From positions 1-64,000 of the forward strand of contig NZ_JBHSLA010000002.1 in assembly GCF_042657385.1 (NCBI RefSeq): 64,000 nt of DNA. Direction: 5' to 3'. The translations under genes were made by a program, and so were the position numbers. This stretch comes from Algorimicrobium hallyeonense. Its GTDB lineage: Bacteria; Bacteroidota; Bacteroidia; Flavobacteriales; Flavobacteriaceae. Shown here piece after piece: positions 25,460 to 35,402 of the stretch (positions are counted from its first letter, which is position 1; every line of letters begins with the position of its first letter). The notes under the pieces are model-generated. The model ran no database searches. It saw nothing but the letters and a program-made list of their open reading frames with translations, and had not been told where the DNA came from.

Positions 25460-26500
25460 AGCTATCCAATTTAAAATTGCTTCGCTACGCTTCGCACCAT
25501 TAATTTTTTAAAAGAAAAACAATAAAAAAAGAAAGCCTAATGCTCTTGTGGCGTGGATAAGGCTGTCAAGGTTTTTGGATAAAAGTTTTTTGAGATTAAT
25601 TGTTTAATGATTGTGAAAAATGCTTTTGAAAAAAGTTTTATTCAAAACCCGTAGGGCTTGACCTTTATAGCCTTGCGCGTTGGCAGAAGGAAGCCACATA
25701 TATTTGCTACCTTTTTTTATTATTTTTTTTGTTCAACTTAATTCACTTTTTGGGGCATAAACTCTTAAAAAAATAGGTTGTTTTCAATTTGAGCGTGGGA
25801 TGAAGCGTTTGTATGGGTAGCGTTTTAAATAGTTGTTTGATAAAACAGCATTTAAACAAGCTACTTATACAGGACTTTTAGGCAATAGCTTTTTGTTTTT
25901 TTGAGGTACGATAAAAAGCAATATGCTATGTCGTATTACTGCATTTTCTTAACCTATTTTTTTATAACCGCTGACTTGGGTGGTGGGGAAAAGTGGACTT
26001 TTATATTTGTTAACGAAATGAAACAAACAAAGACTTGAGGTAAGGAATACTTGGACTTAACGATGGTTTTGTGCAGTTTGAATGAGATAACCAATATAAT
26101 ACTAAACTTAATCAATCTTTTAAATTTGCTATTGTTTAATGCTTGTTCAAAATATGGTTATATGTTCGGATGTGAGCGTTGGAATAGCGGATATTTTACA
26201 TAATACCAGTTATAGCTACAAAATGCATTAAAACTGCGATAGCAAACCTTTGAAAAGTGCCGTTTGCTACTATAACTTGTATTATGTAAACATAGCTTGG
26301 GGTAGTTTTTGGTGTGAGGGATGGCAACAGCTCTTTGCTTTTTTATTGTACTACTTTTAAAATATAATAGCAAATAAAATAAGCAATGTGCTGTGTGAGG
26401 GTTGGCAACCAAAAACTACAAGTGCGGTGGATAGCGGAACAAAACAAAAGACAGAGGATTTTGAGGTACGAAAAAACTGGGTTTTGGGTTGTGGGGACAA
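25460..26500. other. 1.04-kb non-coding region of the element
   Basis: No supportable gene; short open frames here lack any family-like sequence. It contains a large hairpin (26194-26291), paired short repeats such as GTGTGAGGGwTGGCAAC (26312 and 26391 areas) and GAGGTACGA (near 25912 and 26463). Such a region between cargo and element-specific genes is where an origin of transfer or replication could lie. Confidence 0.4.
26194..26291. repeat. Long imperfect inverted repeat with nested hairpin
   Basis: TTTACATAATACcAGTTATAG (from 26195) is complementary to a segment ending at 26290, with one mismatch in the first 21 bases. Within the loop AGCAAAC (26241-26247) pairs with GTTTGCT (26262-26268). 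The structure is not followed by a T-run. Candidate oriT, replication origin or attenuator. Confidence 0.6.
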
Positions 26501-28447
26501 TTACCAACTCATTCGTTGTAATCTAACTGCATTTAAAATTGCTAATAATGCTACGCCTACATCTGCAAAAACTGCTTCCCACATTGTGGCTAAACCACCT
26601 GCTCCTAATATCAAGACAATAACTTTAACTCCAAACGCTAAAATGATATTTTGCCAAACAATTTTTCTTGTAGAACGACTTATTTTAATGGCTCTAACTA
26701 CTTTTGAAGGCTGGTCGGTTTGAATGATAACGTCTGCTGTTTCAATAGCTACATCACTACCTAAACCACCCATTGCAATACCAACGTTACTTGCTGCTAA
26801 AACAGGTGCATCGTTAATACCATCACCTATAAAGGCTATTTTGTTTTCAGGATTTTTCTTTAAAATTTCAACTTCGTTTAATTTATCTTCTGGAAGTAAA
26901 CCACCTTTAGCATTTTCGATATTCAACTCTTTAGCGACTTGTTGCGTGATGGAATCTTTATCACCGGAAAGCATCATAATATTTTTAATGCCTACTTTGT
27001 GTAATGCTGTTATAGTTTCTTTTGCATCTTCCTTTAATTCATCTGCTATGACTACATAACCTGCAAATTGATTATCGATTGCAACTAATACTATCGATTC
27101 TACAATAGATTCCGTTTCAGATGGAACATTTATATTATTCGCAGTCATTAAGGCTTTATTTCCTACTAAAACTGTTTTACCATTAACAACGCCTTTTAAA
27201 CCTTTACCTGCAATTTCAGAAACGTCTTGTGCTTCAAAATCTTCTCCTTCAGCTTTGTACTCTAAAATGGCTTTAGCAATTGGATGCGTGGATTGTTCTT
27301 CCAACGCCATTAAGTATTGCATAAATTCGGTTTCATTCCAACCAATTGCTTTTACTTCTTTGATTTTAAAAACACCTTTGGTAACGGTTCCTGTTTTGTC
27401 CATTACCAAAGTATTTATTTTGGTCATAGCATCTAAAAATGAAGCACCTTTAAATAATATTCCATTTTTTGAAGCTGCTCCCAATCCACCGAAATATCCT
27501 AATGGAATTGAAATCACTAACGCACAAGGACAAGATATTACCAAGAAAATTAATGCTCTGTATAACCAATCTCTAAACACATAATCATCTACAAAAAAGT
27601 AAGGTATAAAAGTAACACCAATAGCTAAAAACACTACAATTGGTGTGTAGATACGAGCAAACTGTCTGATGAATAATTCTGTTTTAGATTTACGTGCTGT
27701 TGCATTTTGAACCAAGTCTAATATTCTCGCAATAGAACTGTCTTCAAACTTATTGGTTACCTCAACTTCAATAACGCTTTCCAAATTAATACTACCCGCG
27801 TAAACCTTTGCTTCTTTTTGAATGGAATCTGGTTTGCTTTCTCCTGTTAACGCAGCTGTATTTAAAGATGCTTTTTCGGATAATAAAATGCCATCCAATG
27901 GAATTTTTTCACCTACACGAATTTGAATTTTCTCTCCAATATTGACAACTTCAGGCGAAACACTTTTATAATCTCCCTCACGAAATACATTGGCTTCTTT
28001 AGGTCTAACATCTAATAATGCTTTTATATTTCCTTTTGCACGATTTACAGCAGCACTTTGAAATAATTCGCCTACTGCATAAAATAGCATTACTGCAACA
28101 CCTTCGGGATATTCACCAATAACAAATGCACCAATGGTTGCTATAGACATTAAAAAGAACTCTGTAAAAACATCACCTTTTTTAATACTAATCCAACCCT
28201 CTTTTACAACAGGAAACCCTACAGGAAGATATGCAATACCATACCAAGCAATACGAATCCAATCCTTAAAGAATGAAACATCAAAATAATCTAAACCTAT
28301 ACCAATGATAAGCATTGTAAAACTTATTATTGCAGGCACGTAGGTTTTGAATGCACTTCCATTACCGTGATTATGACCATCATTATGCGTGTGTTGCACT
28401 TCTGAATTTGGTTTTAAATCTCTTAAATTGACTTTCTTTTTTTTCAT
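26501..28447 (-). CDS. P1B-type heavy-metal-exporting ATPase
   Basis: 648 residues. It pumps divalent metals such as zinc, cadmium or cobalt out across the inner membrane using ATP. Seen: a His-rich N-terminus (HTHNDGHNHGNG) in place of an HMA domain, the metal-binding CPC in SCPCALVIS (about 309), the phosphorylation site DKTGTVTKG (about 350), an HPIAKA nucleotide-binding segment and GDGINDAP (about 544), with about eight membrane helices. It is the last gene of the minus-strand metal operon and overlaps the DUF3703 gene by four bases. Confidence 0.93.
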   Translation of the reverse strand: MKKKKVNLRDLKPNSEVQHTHNDGHNHGNGSAFKTYVPAIISFTMLIIGIGLDYFDVSFFKDWIRIAWYGIAYLPVGFPVVKEGWISIKKGDVFTEFFLMSIATIGAFVIGEYPEGVAVMLFYAVGELFQSAAVNRAKGNIKALLDVRPKEANVFREGDYKSVSPEVVNIGEKIQIRVGEKIPLDGILLSEKASLNTAALTGESKPDSIQKEAKVYAGSINLESVIEVEVTNKFEDSSIARILDLVQNATARKSKTELFIRQFARIYTPIVVFLAIGVTFIPYFFVDDYVFRDWLYRALIFLVISCPCALVISIPLGYFGGLGAASKNGILFKGASFLDAMTKINTLVMDKTGTVTKGVFKIKEVKAIGWNETEFMQYLMALEEQSTHPIAKAILEYKAEGEDFEAQDVSEIAGKGLKGVVNGKTVLVGNKALMTANNINVPSETESIVESIVLVAIDNQFAGYVVIADELKEDAKETITALHKVGIKNIMMLSGDKDSITQQVAKELNIENAKGGLLPEDKLNEVEILKKNPENKIAFIGDGINDAPVLAASNVGIAMGGLGSDVAIETADVIIQTDQPSKVVRAIKISRSTRKIVWQNIILAFGVKVIVLILGAGGLATMWEAVFADVGVALLAILNAVRLQRMSW

Positions 28448-28806
28448 TTAATATCTAATAATTTTTCAATGTCATTGGGAATAGGCATTCGTTTTAATGG
28501 TGGCACGTTTGCTCCACCAGTATTACCAAGTGGAACGTGATTTATAAATGATTTCCAGCCACCCACAAGCAACCTAATTATTTGACCTATTACTTCTTTC
28601 GTATCTTTTTGTCTAAATCCAAACTTTAGCATAAGCCAATGTGAATAGGTATGTTCTATAGGATAAGATTGTCCTATTATATGATTACGTTCTAAATGAT
28701 ACCAAGCATTACCAAACTGCTTATTTTCTAAACAGAAACTGTATTGTTTTAATTCTTGGTTATACGCCTGTTTTAGATGTTTAGGTATTTTAGTATTAAA
28801 CTTCAT
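28444..28806 (-). CDS. DUF3703 family protein
   Basis: About 120 residues from the ATG at 28806 (MKFNTKIPKHLKQAY); an ATG 14 codons earlier is also open. QFGNAWYHLERNHIIGQSYPIEHTYSH and GNTGGANVPPLKRMPIP match DUF3703, which is commonly found next to metal-efflux genes. The histidines could bind metal, but its role is unknown. It sits between the Fur-type regulator and the metal ATPase in the same operon. Confidence 0.8.
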   Translation of the reverse strand: MKFNTKIPKHLKQAYNQELKQYSFCLENKQFGNAWYHLERNHIIGQSYPIEHTYSHWLMLKFGFRQKDTKEVIGQIIRLLVGGWKSFINHVPLGNTGGANVPPLKRMPIPNDIEKLLDIK

Positions 28807-28862
28807 ATCCTCTAATTTTGGATAAATGTACTTTAATAGTAAGTGCAATGGAAGTGCAATAA

Positions 28863-29276
28863 TTAGACACTACACTTATCGCAAATACCTTTTACCACCA
28901 AATTTACATTCTCTGACACAAAACCATCTGGCACTTTTATTTGAGGTATTTTATGTTCTGTTAAGCAAATGGTTTCATTGCAATTATTACAATGAAAATG
29001 TAAATGCAAATCGTTTTTAATATCACAATTACATCCCTCTTCGCATAACGCATATTTTGTTATCCCTGTGCCATCGTCTATTTGATGGACTATTCCTTTA
29101 TCTTCAAATGTTTTAATAGTTCTGTATAAGGTAGTTCTATCTGCTTTTTCAAAAGCATTTTCAATGTCACTTAATGTTACTGCTATTTCTTTTTCTGCAA
29201 GAAACTTATATATAAGCAAACGCATTGCTGTAATACGAATTTGTTTTGACTCTAATAATTGTTCTATTGTCTGCAT
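28863..29276 (-). CDS. Fur-family metal-responsive repressor
   Basis: 137 residues. The winged-helix domain (RITAMRLLIYKFL...TTLYRTIKTFEDKGIV) is followed by the dimerisation domain with HLHFHCNNCNET and a C-terminal GICDKC. The two CxxC pairs form the structural zinc site of Fur/Zur proteins. By context it probably senses zinc or a similar metal and controls the surrounding efflux operon. It begins two bases after the efflux adaptor gene ends. Confidence 0.85.
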   Translation of the reverse strand: MQTIEQLLESKQIRITAMRLLIYKFLAEKEIAVTLSDIENAFEKADRTTLYRTIKTFEDKGIVHQIDDGTGITKYALCEEGCNCDIKNDLHLHFHCNNCNETICLTEHKIPQIKVPDGFVSENVNLVVKGICDKCSV

Positions 29277-29278
29277 AA

Positions 29279-30484
29279 TTAATGTTCGTGTTCTGCTTCT
29301 CCTTTTTTCATTTCTGCGTTAAGGTAATAAGCATTGTTATAGGCAAATTGTGTGTTACTTTCTATATCTTCAATAAATTGAACCGATACCCAATCACCAT
29401 CTTTAGTACCTAACACAACTTCGATAGGTTTAAAGCTCCAATCGTCATTTTCTTTTTCTACTGAAAACACATAATATCTTTCGCCTTCTTTTATAATTGC
29501 ACTTTCTGGTAAAGCTTTTGTTTGGGTATTATCTACTTGAATTTTACCTTGAATATACATACCAGGAATTAAATTACCTTTTTTGTTTTCTATTTCTGCG
29601 TGAACGTGAACTGCTTTTGGGTTGTCCTCAAAGGTTATGCTTACGGAATAGATTTCTGCGGTAAGTTCTGTATCTGGTATAGATTGTACCGTAAAGTTTA
29701 CTCTTTGACCCTTCTGTACTTTATGGACATCTTTTTCAAAGACCATAAAATCGGCGTGAACGTGATGCGTATTTACAATTTCAAATAATTCGGTTTGTGG
29801 CTCTACATATTGACCTGTTTTTACTTCAACTTTTTGCACAAAGCCTTCTATTGGACTACGCAATGCTATGCGCTGTGCAATTGTTCCATTGCGAACTGAT
29901 GTAGTGTTAACGTTGAGTATTCTTAATTGCGCTTCTAAACCATTAACCATTGCTTTTGATGCTTGATATTCTGCTTCTGCTTTCTGGAAATTAGCACCAG
30001 AACCAACACCAGCATCGTATAATTTTTGTTGACGTTCATAATTTTTCTTTGCAAGCTCGCTATTGCTATAAGCGTTTAAATAATCCGTTTGCGCTTGTAT
30101 GATATTTGGGTGCGATAGATAAGCCACAACTTGACCTTTATTAACCTTATCACCTTCAATCACTTCAATTGAAACGACATTTGCACCAACAACAGTAGTA
30201 ATAGCTGCTTCGTTTTGTGGTAGTACTTCTAACGTTCCGTTTGCCTCTACATAGCCGCTCATATTACGTAATGCCAACGTATCTATTTTCATTTTTAAAG
30301 CATCGAATTGCTGTTGTGATAGCATTACTTCTTCGCTTTCATTATGTTCTTCGTCAACTTCTGTTTTTTCTTCCTCATCGTGGGAATGACCATCATTCTC
30401 GTTATGATTTTCTTTATTTCCGCAAGCTGAAACAAAAATGGTTAACACCATTACGGTAAGAATTTTATATATTTTATTTTTCAT
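29279..30484 (-). CDS. RND efflux periplasmic adaptor lipoprotein (CzcB-like)
   Basis: 401 residues. The lipoprotein signal peptide ends VSACGN, followed by a His/Glu-rich stretch (HNENDGHSHDEEEKTE) that may bind metal. The barrel-sandwich and helical hairpin follow (VEVIEGDKVNKGQVVAYLSHPN; QTDYLNAYSNSELAKKNYERQ), then the beta-barrel domain. It connects the inner-membrane pump to the outer-membrane channel. It lies 4 bases downstream of the pump gene and 2 bases upstream of the Fur-type regulator. Confidence 0.9.
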   Translation of the reverse strand: MKNKIYKILTVMVLTIFVSACGNKENHNENDGHSHDEEEKTEVDEEHNESEEVMLSQQQFDALKMKIDTLALRNMSGYVEANGTLEVLPQNEAAITTVVGANVVSIEVIEGDKVNKGQVVAYLSHPNIIQAQTDYLNAYSNSELAKKNYERQQKLYDAGVGSGANFQKAEAEYQASKAMVNGLEAQLRILNVNTTSVRNGTIAQRIALRSPIEGFVQKVEVKTGQYVEPQTELFEIVNTHHVHADFMVFEKDVHKVQKGQRVNFTVQSIPDTELTAEIYSVSITFEDNPKAVHVHAEIENKKGNLIPGMYIQGKIQVDNTQTKALPESAIIKEGERYYVFSVEKENDDWSFKPIEVVLGTKDGDWVSVQFIEDIESNTQFAYNNAYYLNAEMKKGEAEHEH

Positions 30485-30488
30485 TGTC

Positions 30489-33400
30489 TTATTGATTAAA
30501 ATATTGTAATTGAAATGTGCTTTCTAAATAGTTTACTAATGCAGTCTGTGCTTCAAGTTCCGATTGAATGGCTTCTTTTATCAACTGCGTAAATGCAGTA
30601 TAATCTATTTCGCCTTCTCTGTACGCCAGTAATGCACCTGTTTTTTGCTCTTTTGTTAATGGTAAAACTTGGTCTTTGTAAAACTCCCAAGATGTTTTCC
30701 ATTTTATATAGTTTTCTTTAGCCTGAACAAACCTTGATTGTACTTCCTGTTTTTTGAACGCTACATTGGTTTCTGCTATTTCTTTATCAATTTTGGAACT
30801 TCTAATTTGTGCTTTGTTAGTACCTGATAAAAACGGAATGGAAATACCTGCTTGATACGTGTAAAACCCTGAATTGCCATTTACTTTCTGTATACCACCT
30901 TGAAGATTGAACTTTGGCAAATTATCTGCTTTTGCAGCTTTATATTTAGCTTCCGCTTCATCTACAATGTTCTGCGACATACTGTACAACGGATGGTTTT
31001 CAATACTAATCGTTTCCATATCACTATCTATCGCTACCTCAAATTCATCTGAAACTGTAAAAATTTCTTCTGATACCAACCACAAATTGAATTGCTGTAA
31101 GGCAATAAGGTAATCACTATAGGCTTGCGCTTTTTTATTTTTAATTTGAAACGCTTGATTTTTTGCTGCCGAATATTCTAATTTAGAAATGGCTTCGACT
31201 TCATAATTTAAAGCTACTGCTTGTTCAAATTTGGAATAAATGGAATCCAGTTCTTTATACAAGTTATAGTTCCGTTTCATTTGATAGCATTTAGACCACG
31301 CTTTTTTTACTTCCAATTCCAGTTCTAATTCGGAAAGTTGAAAGGCTTTTTGTGCTAACTGAATGCGTTGTTCTTGCAGCTTCTTTTTTGTACCAATTCC
31401 AAATAAATCAATGTTGGATTGACCAACACCTATGGTTGTATAGATGCCATTACCACTATTAATTTCTTCACCACCTGTAAAAATTTGAGTCGTTCCGAAA
31501 TCATAGGCAGTCGCTTTTAATTGCTCTTGTTTTGTAATTTCCAACTGCTTTTGTTTGAGCAATGGATAATTACTTTTTGCGAGTTTAACAGCTTCCTGTA
31601 ATGAAATTTCGGGAATTGTATCATTCAACTCTTGAGCGTTACTTTGTGGTGAAAAGCCAAACAGTAATAATACAACTGCTGTTGCTGTTACTAACTTTTT
31701 ATTTGGCTTAAACGTAAAAGATTTATTTTCTACCCAATGGTATAAAATAGGTAACACAAATAGTGTTAGCAAAGTTGAAGTTAATAATCCACCAATAACT
31801 ACAGTTGCCAATGGACGTTGTACTTCTGCACCTGCTGATGATGAAATCGCCATTGGTAGAAAGCCTAACACATCTGTAAAAGCAGTTAGCATAATAGGTC
31901 TGATTCTTCGTTTAGTGCCTTCAACTATTCTATCCTTTAGATTGGTTACACCTTCTTCTTTTAATTCGTTGAGTCCACTTATCATTACCAATCCATTTAA
32001 AACTGCAACGCCAAACAACACAATAAAACCAACACCTGCTGAAATACTAAATGGCATATCACGCAACCATAAGGCTACAACACCACCAATGGTTGCCATT
32101 GGGATAGCGATGTAAATCATTAAGGTTTGTGGTAACGATTTTAATGCAAAATATATCAGTACAAAAATGAGTAACAAGGCAATAGGAACAACAGTTTGTA
32201 AACGGTTACTGGCACGTTCTAAATTTTCAAAAGCACCACCATAACGAATAAAATAACCAGAAGGTAGTTCTAATTGTGCATCTAATTTAGTTTTAATTTC
32301 GCCTACCAACGATTTTACATCACGACCTCTTACATTAATACCTACATAAGTTCTTCTATTGGTGTTATCTCTACTTATTTGCATTGGACCTGCTTTGTAA
32401 CTTACATCAGCTACTTCGCGAAGTGGAATCTGTGCACCAGAAGGTAAGTTGATAAACAAATTTTGCACATCTGTTATGTCTTTACGATTATGAGAACTTA
32501 ACCTAACCACCAAATCAAATCGTTTTTCTCCTTCAAAAATAGTTCCTGCTATTCCTCCTGCAAAAGCTGATTGCACAATTTGATTTAACGTGTTTATTTG
32601 AAGTCCGTATTGTGCCAATTTACTTCTGTTATAAGTAATTGTCATTTGCGGTAAACCAGTTGTAGCTTCCGCTTTCATATCTCCAATACCATCAGTACCT
32701 GCAATAATTTTAGATATTTCTTCTGCTTTTTGAGACAATACATTTATATCTTCTCCATAAAGTTTAATAGCTATATCCTCTCTAACACCTTCAAGCAATT
32801 CGTTAAAACGCATTTCAATTGGTTGCGTAAACTCATAATTCACACCAGGAATTATTTCCACTGCTTCTTTCATTTTTTCGATGAGTTCATCTTTTGTCTC
32901 AACGGTTGTCCATTCACCTTTTGGTTTCAGTATTACAAATACATCTGCTAAATCCATTGGCATTGGATCGGTTGGAATTTCGGCAACACCAATTCGACTT
33001 ACAATTTTTTCAACTTCTGGAAACTTTGCTTTTACAATTTGTTCAATTTTTGTGGTTGTTTCAATCGTTTCTGTAAGCGAGCTTCCGGGTTTTAAAATGG
33101 CGTGAAATGCAATGTCACCTTCATCGAGTTGTGGAATAAATTCGCCACCCATTTTTGTAAACATAAAAAGTGCAATCCCAAATAAGACAACAGAAACACC
33201 AATTATTAATTTTCCTTTCTTTAAAGCTTTTTCTAATAGTGGTTGGTATTTACGTTCTACCCAATGCACGAATTTATCGCCATAAGATTTTTTGTCTGAC
33301 TTTGGCGATCTTAAAATAAGTGCAGACATCATTGGAACGTAGGTTAAACAAAGTACCATTGCACCAATCATTGCGAAAATAAAGGTCAATGCCATTGGTT

Positions 33401-34823
33401 TGAACATTTTTCCTTCAATACCTTCTAATGCCAGTATTGGCAGAAATACAATTAAAATAATCAGCTGACCGAAAAAGGCAGCATTCATCATTTTTTTTGA
33501 GGCATCTGCCGCAACACCATCACGTTCTTTAGATGTCAATTTCCTTTTCTTTAGGACTTGCGAAGCAATTAGAAAAACGGTACTTTCTACAATAATCACA
33601 GCACCATCGACAATAATTCCAAAATCTATTGCTCCTAAACTCATTAGGTTAGCCCAAACATCAAAAACATTCATTAGTATAAATGCGAATAATAGAGATA
33701 ATGGAATTGTTGAAGCTACTATTAAACCACCACGCCAGTTACCTAATAAGAAAATAAGAACAAATATCACTATTAATGCCCCTTCAATTAGATTGGTAGC
33801 AACCGTTGAAGTTGTTTCTGCTATTAATTTGCTTCGGTCTAATAAAGGTTCGATAATGACACCTTCTGGTAATGACTCTTCAATTTGAGCCATTCTCACT
33901 TTTACATTCTCAATAACATCGTTTGAATTAGCGCCTTTAAGCATCATAACCAAACCACCAACTACTTCGCCTTCTCCATCTTGGGTTAAAGCTCCATAAC
34001 GAATAGCAGCACCAAATTGTACCGAAGCAATGTCGCCAACGGTAATTGGAATATTGTTTGTGTTTTTAACCGTAATCTTTTTAATATCTTCTAAACTACG
34101 CACCAAACCTTCTCCACGAATAAAATTGGCTTGATGGTTCTTTTCAATGTATGCTCCACCAGTATTTTGATTGTTAGCTTCAAGAGCTTCAAAAACATCG
34201 GTAATTGTTAAACCAATAGCTTTTAATTCGTTTGGGTCTACAGCTACTTCGTATTGCTTAATTTTTCCACCAATGGCGTTTACCTCAACTACACCTTCTA
34301 CCATAGCCATTTGACGTTGAACAATCCAATCTTGCATTGTACGCAAATCAGTAACCGAATATTTGTCTTTATACTCTGGTTTTACTTTAAGTGTGTATTG
34401 ATAAATTTCTCCTAATCCAGAAGAAATAGGACCCATAGTTGGCTCGCCAAAACCACTCGGAATTTGTTCTTTGACTTCGTTTAGTTTTTCTGCTACTAAT
34501 TGACGTGGTAGATACGTTCCCATATCATCGTCAAAAACTATAGTAACTACAGATAAACCAAAACGAGAAATGGAACGGATTTCCTTTACATCAGGCAGGT
34601 TGCTCATTGCAACTTCCACAGGGTAGGTTACAAATTGTTCAATATCCTCTGTACCTAAATTGGGGGCTTGCGTAATGACTTGAACTTGGTTATTGGTAAT
34701 ATCTGGAACAGCATCTATTGGTACTTGGGTCATACTCCAAATACCTGCTCCAACAATGGTAAGCGTTAGCAAACCAATAATGAATTTGTTATTGATTGAA
34801 AAATCAATGATTTTATTAATCAT
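30489..34823 (-). CDS. CzcA/CusA-type heavy-metal RND pump fused to a TolC-type outer-membrane protein
   Basis: 1444 residues. Residues 1-1035 form a complete RND pump with twelve membrane helices. The heavy-metal motif DFGIIVDGAVIIVE (about 399-412) carries the proton-relay acids. Residues about 1044-1066 contain a hydrophobic segment ending QSNAQ, which looks like a signal peptide with a cleavage site. The last ~380 residues form a TolC/CzcC-type channel (ISLQEAVKLAKSNYPLL and repeated coiled coils). Fused CzcA-CzcC is known in Bacteroidota. The two parts must end up in different membranes, so processing at the internal signal-like site is likely. Confidence 0.92.
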   Translation of the reverse strand: MINKIIDFSINNKFIIGLLTLTIVGAGIWSMTQVPIDAVPDITNNQVQVITQAPNLGTEDIEQFVTYPVEVAMSNLPDVKEIRSISRFGLSVVTIVFDDDMGTYLPRQLVAEKLNEVKEQIPSGFGEPTMGPISSGLGEIYQYTLKVKPEYKDKYSVTDLRTMQDWIVQRQMAMVEGVVEVNAIGGKIKQYEVAVDPNELKAIGLTITDVFEALEANNQNTGGAYIEKNHQANFIRGEGLVRSLEDIKKITVKNTNNIPITVGDIASVQFGAAIRYGALTQDGEGEVVGGLVMMLKGANSNDVIENVKVRMAQIEESLPEGVIIEPLLDRSKLIAETTSTVATNLIEGALIVIFVLIFLLGNWRGGLIVASTIPLSLLFAFILMNVFDVWANLMSLGAIDFGIIVDGAVIIVESTVFLIASQVLKKRKLTSKERDGVAADASKKMMNAAFFGQLIILIVFLPILALEGIEGKMFKPMALTFIFAMIGAMVLCLTYVPMMSALILRSPKSDKKSYGDKFVHWVERKYQPLLEKALKKGKLIIGVSVVLFGIALFMFTKMGGEFIPQLDEGDIAFHAILKPGSSLTETIETTTKIEQIVKAKFPEVEKIVSRIGVAEIPTDPMPMDLADVFVILKPKGEWTTVETKDELIEKMKEAVEIIPGVNYEFTQPIEMRFNELLEGVREDIAIKLYGEDINVLSQKAEEISKIIAGTDGIGDMKAEATTGLPQMTITYNRSKLAQYGLQINTLNQIVQSAFAGGIAGTIFEGEKRFDLVVRLSSHNRKDITDVQNLFINLPSGAQIPLREVADVSYKAGPMQISRDNTNRRTYVGINVRGRDVKSLVGEIKTKLDAQLELPSGYFIRYGGAFENLERASNRLQTVVPIALLLIFVLIYFALKSLPQTLMIYIAIPMATIGGVVALWLRDMPFSISAGVGFIVLFGVAVLNGLVMISGLNELKEEGVTNLKDRIVEGTKRRIRPIMLTAFTDVLGFLPMAISSSAGAEVQRPLATVVIGGLLTSTLLTLFVLPILYHWVENKSFTFKPNKKLVTATAVVLLLFGFSPQSNAQELNDTIPEISLQEAVKLAKSNYPLLKQKQLEITKQEQLKATAYDFGTTQIFTGGEEINSGNGIYTTIGVGQSNIDLFGIGTKKKLQEQRIQLAQKAFQLSELELELEVKKAWSKCYQMKRNYNLYKELDSIYSKFEQAVALNYEVEAISKLEYSAAKNQAFQIKNKKAQAYSDYLIALQQFNLWLVSEEIFTVSDEFEVAIDSDMETISIENHPLYSMSQNIVDEAEAKYKAAKADNLPKFNLQGGIQKVNGNSGFYTYQAGISIPFLSGTNKAQIRSSKIDKEIAETNVAFKKQEVQSRFVQAKENYIKWKTSWEFYKDQVLPLTKEQKTGALLAYREGEIDYTAFTQLIKEAIQSELEAQTALVNYLESTFQLQYFNQ

Positions 34824-34942
34824 AGAAAATGTATTAATTCAGTTGAAAACTTGCGGTGCGAATAGGTGCAACGCTTTTATAGAGCAATGCTTACTTTGAG
34901 AAGCATCACGTTAGGATATAGCTATCCTTAAAAAAAACTGAA

Positions 34943-35338
34943 TTATACTTTTGGGGGTTGGAAAAGTGATTCCAAATATCTGGAAGTGAAGTTTACTTGA
35001 TGTAAATTATATTGTTTTTTCTCTTCAAATTTAAGTCGATTGGTTAAAGCCAAATTATTGTTCGCAATAATTAATACCAAAGGGTGACAACATTGATTAT
35101 GAGAATGGACTGGTGTATTCTCCTTATCTGGGTTATGATGATGCTCTACATTTTTAGCATCGCTGCCAATGTAATCTTCAACTACATATTCAAGGAAAGA
35201 GTCACCATAAACTTTATGGTCTTGATAATGGGTAATAACGTTTGAAATTTCTTTAATTGGACCACAAAAGTCCATATCTATGCTTATCCCTTGAAAAAAG
35301 AATAAAATAGACATTGATATGGAAACGAATATTTTCAT
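34943..35338 (-). CDS. Small secreted His/Cys-rich protein of the metal operon
   Basis: About 131 residues from the internal ATG at 35338 (MKIFVSISMSILFFFQG), which gives a signal peptide; an ATG seven codons earlier is also open. The mature part contains NVEHHHNPDKENTPVHSHNQCCHP, a probable metal-binding cluster. It lies directly upstream of the RND pump gene on the same strand, with about 120 bases between. A periplasmic metal sensor or carrier is inferred. Confidence 0.6.
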   Translation of the reverse strand: MKIFVSISMSILFFFQGISIDMDFCGPIKEISNVITHYQDHKVYGDSFLEYVVEDYIGSDAKNVEHHHNPDKENTPVHSHNQCCHPLVLIIANNNLALTNRLKFEEKKQYNLHQVNFTSRYLESLFQPPKV

Positions 35339-35402
35339 ATAATTTAGACAAATATACAAATTATTGAATGCAATGGTTGTGCAAAAGATAATGAGTTATT
35401 TT

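Noticed and set aside
26158..26412. Open frame of 84 codons on the minus strand
   Set aside because: Low-complexity, no family-like pattern, and it covers the hairpin region.
26388..27584. Several plus-strand open frames opposite the metal ATPase gene
   Set aside because: They mirror the coding strand of a clear P-type ATPase and have no independent signal.
30489..31700. Considered the outer-membrane channel part as a separate gene
   Set aside because: There is no stop or frame change between the pump and channel parts.
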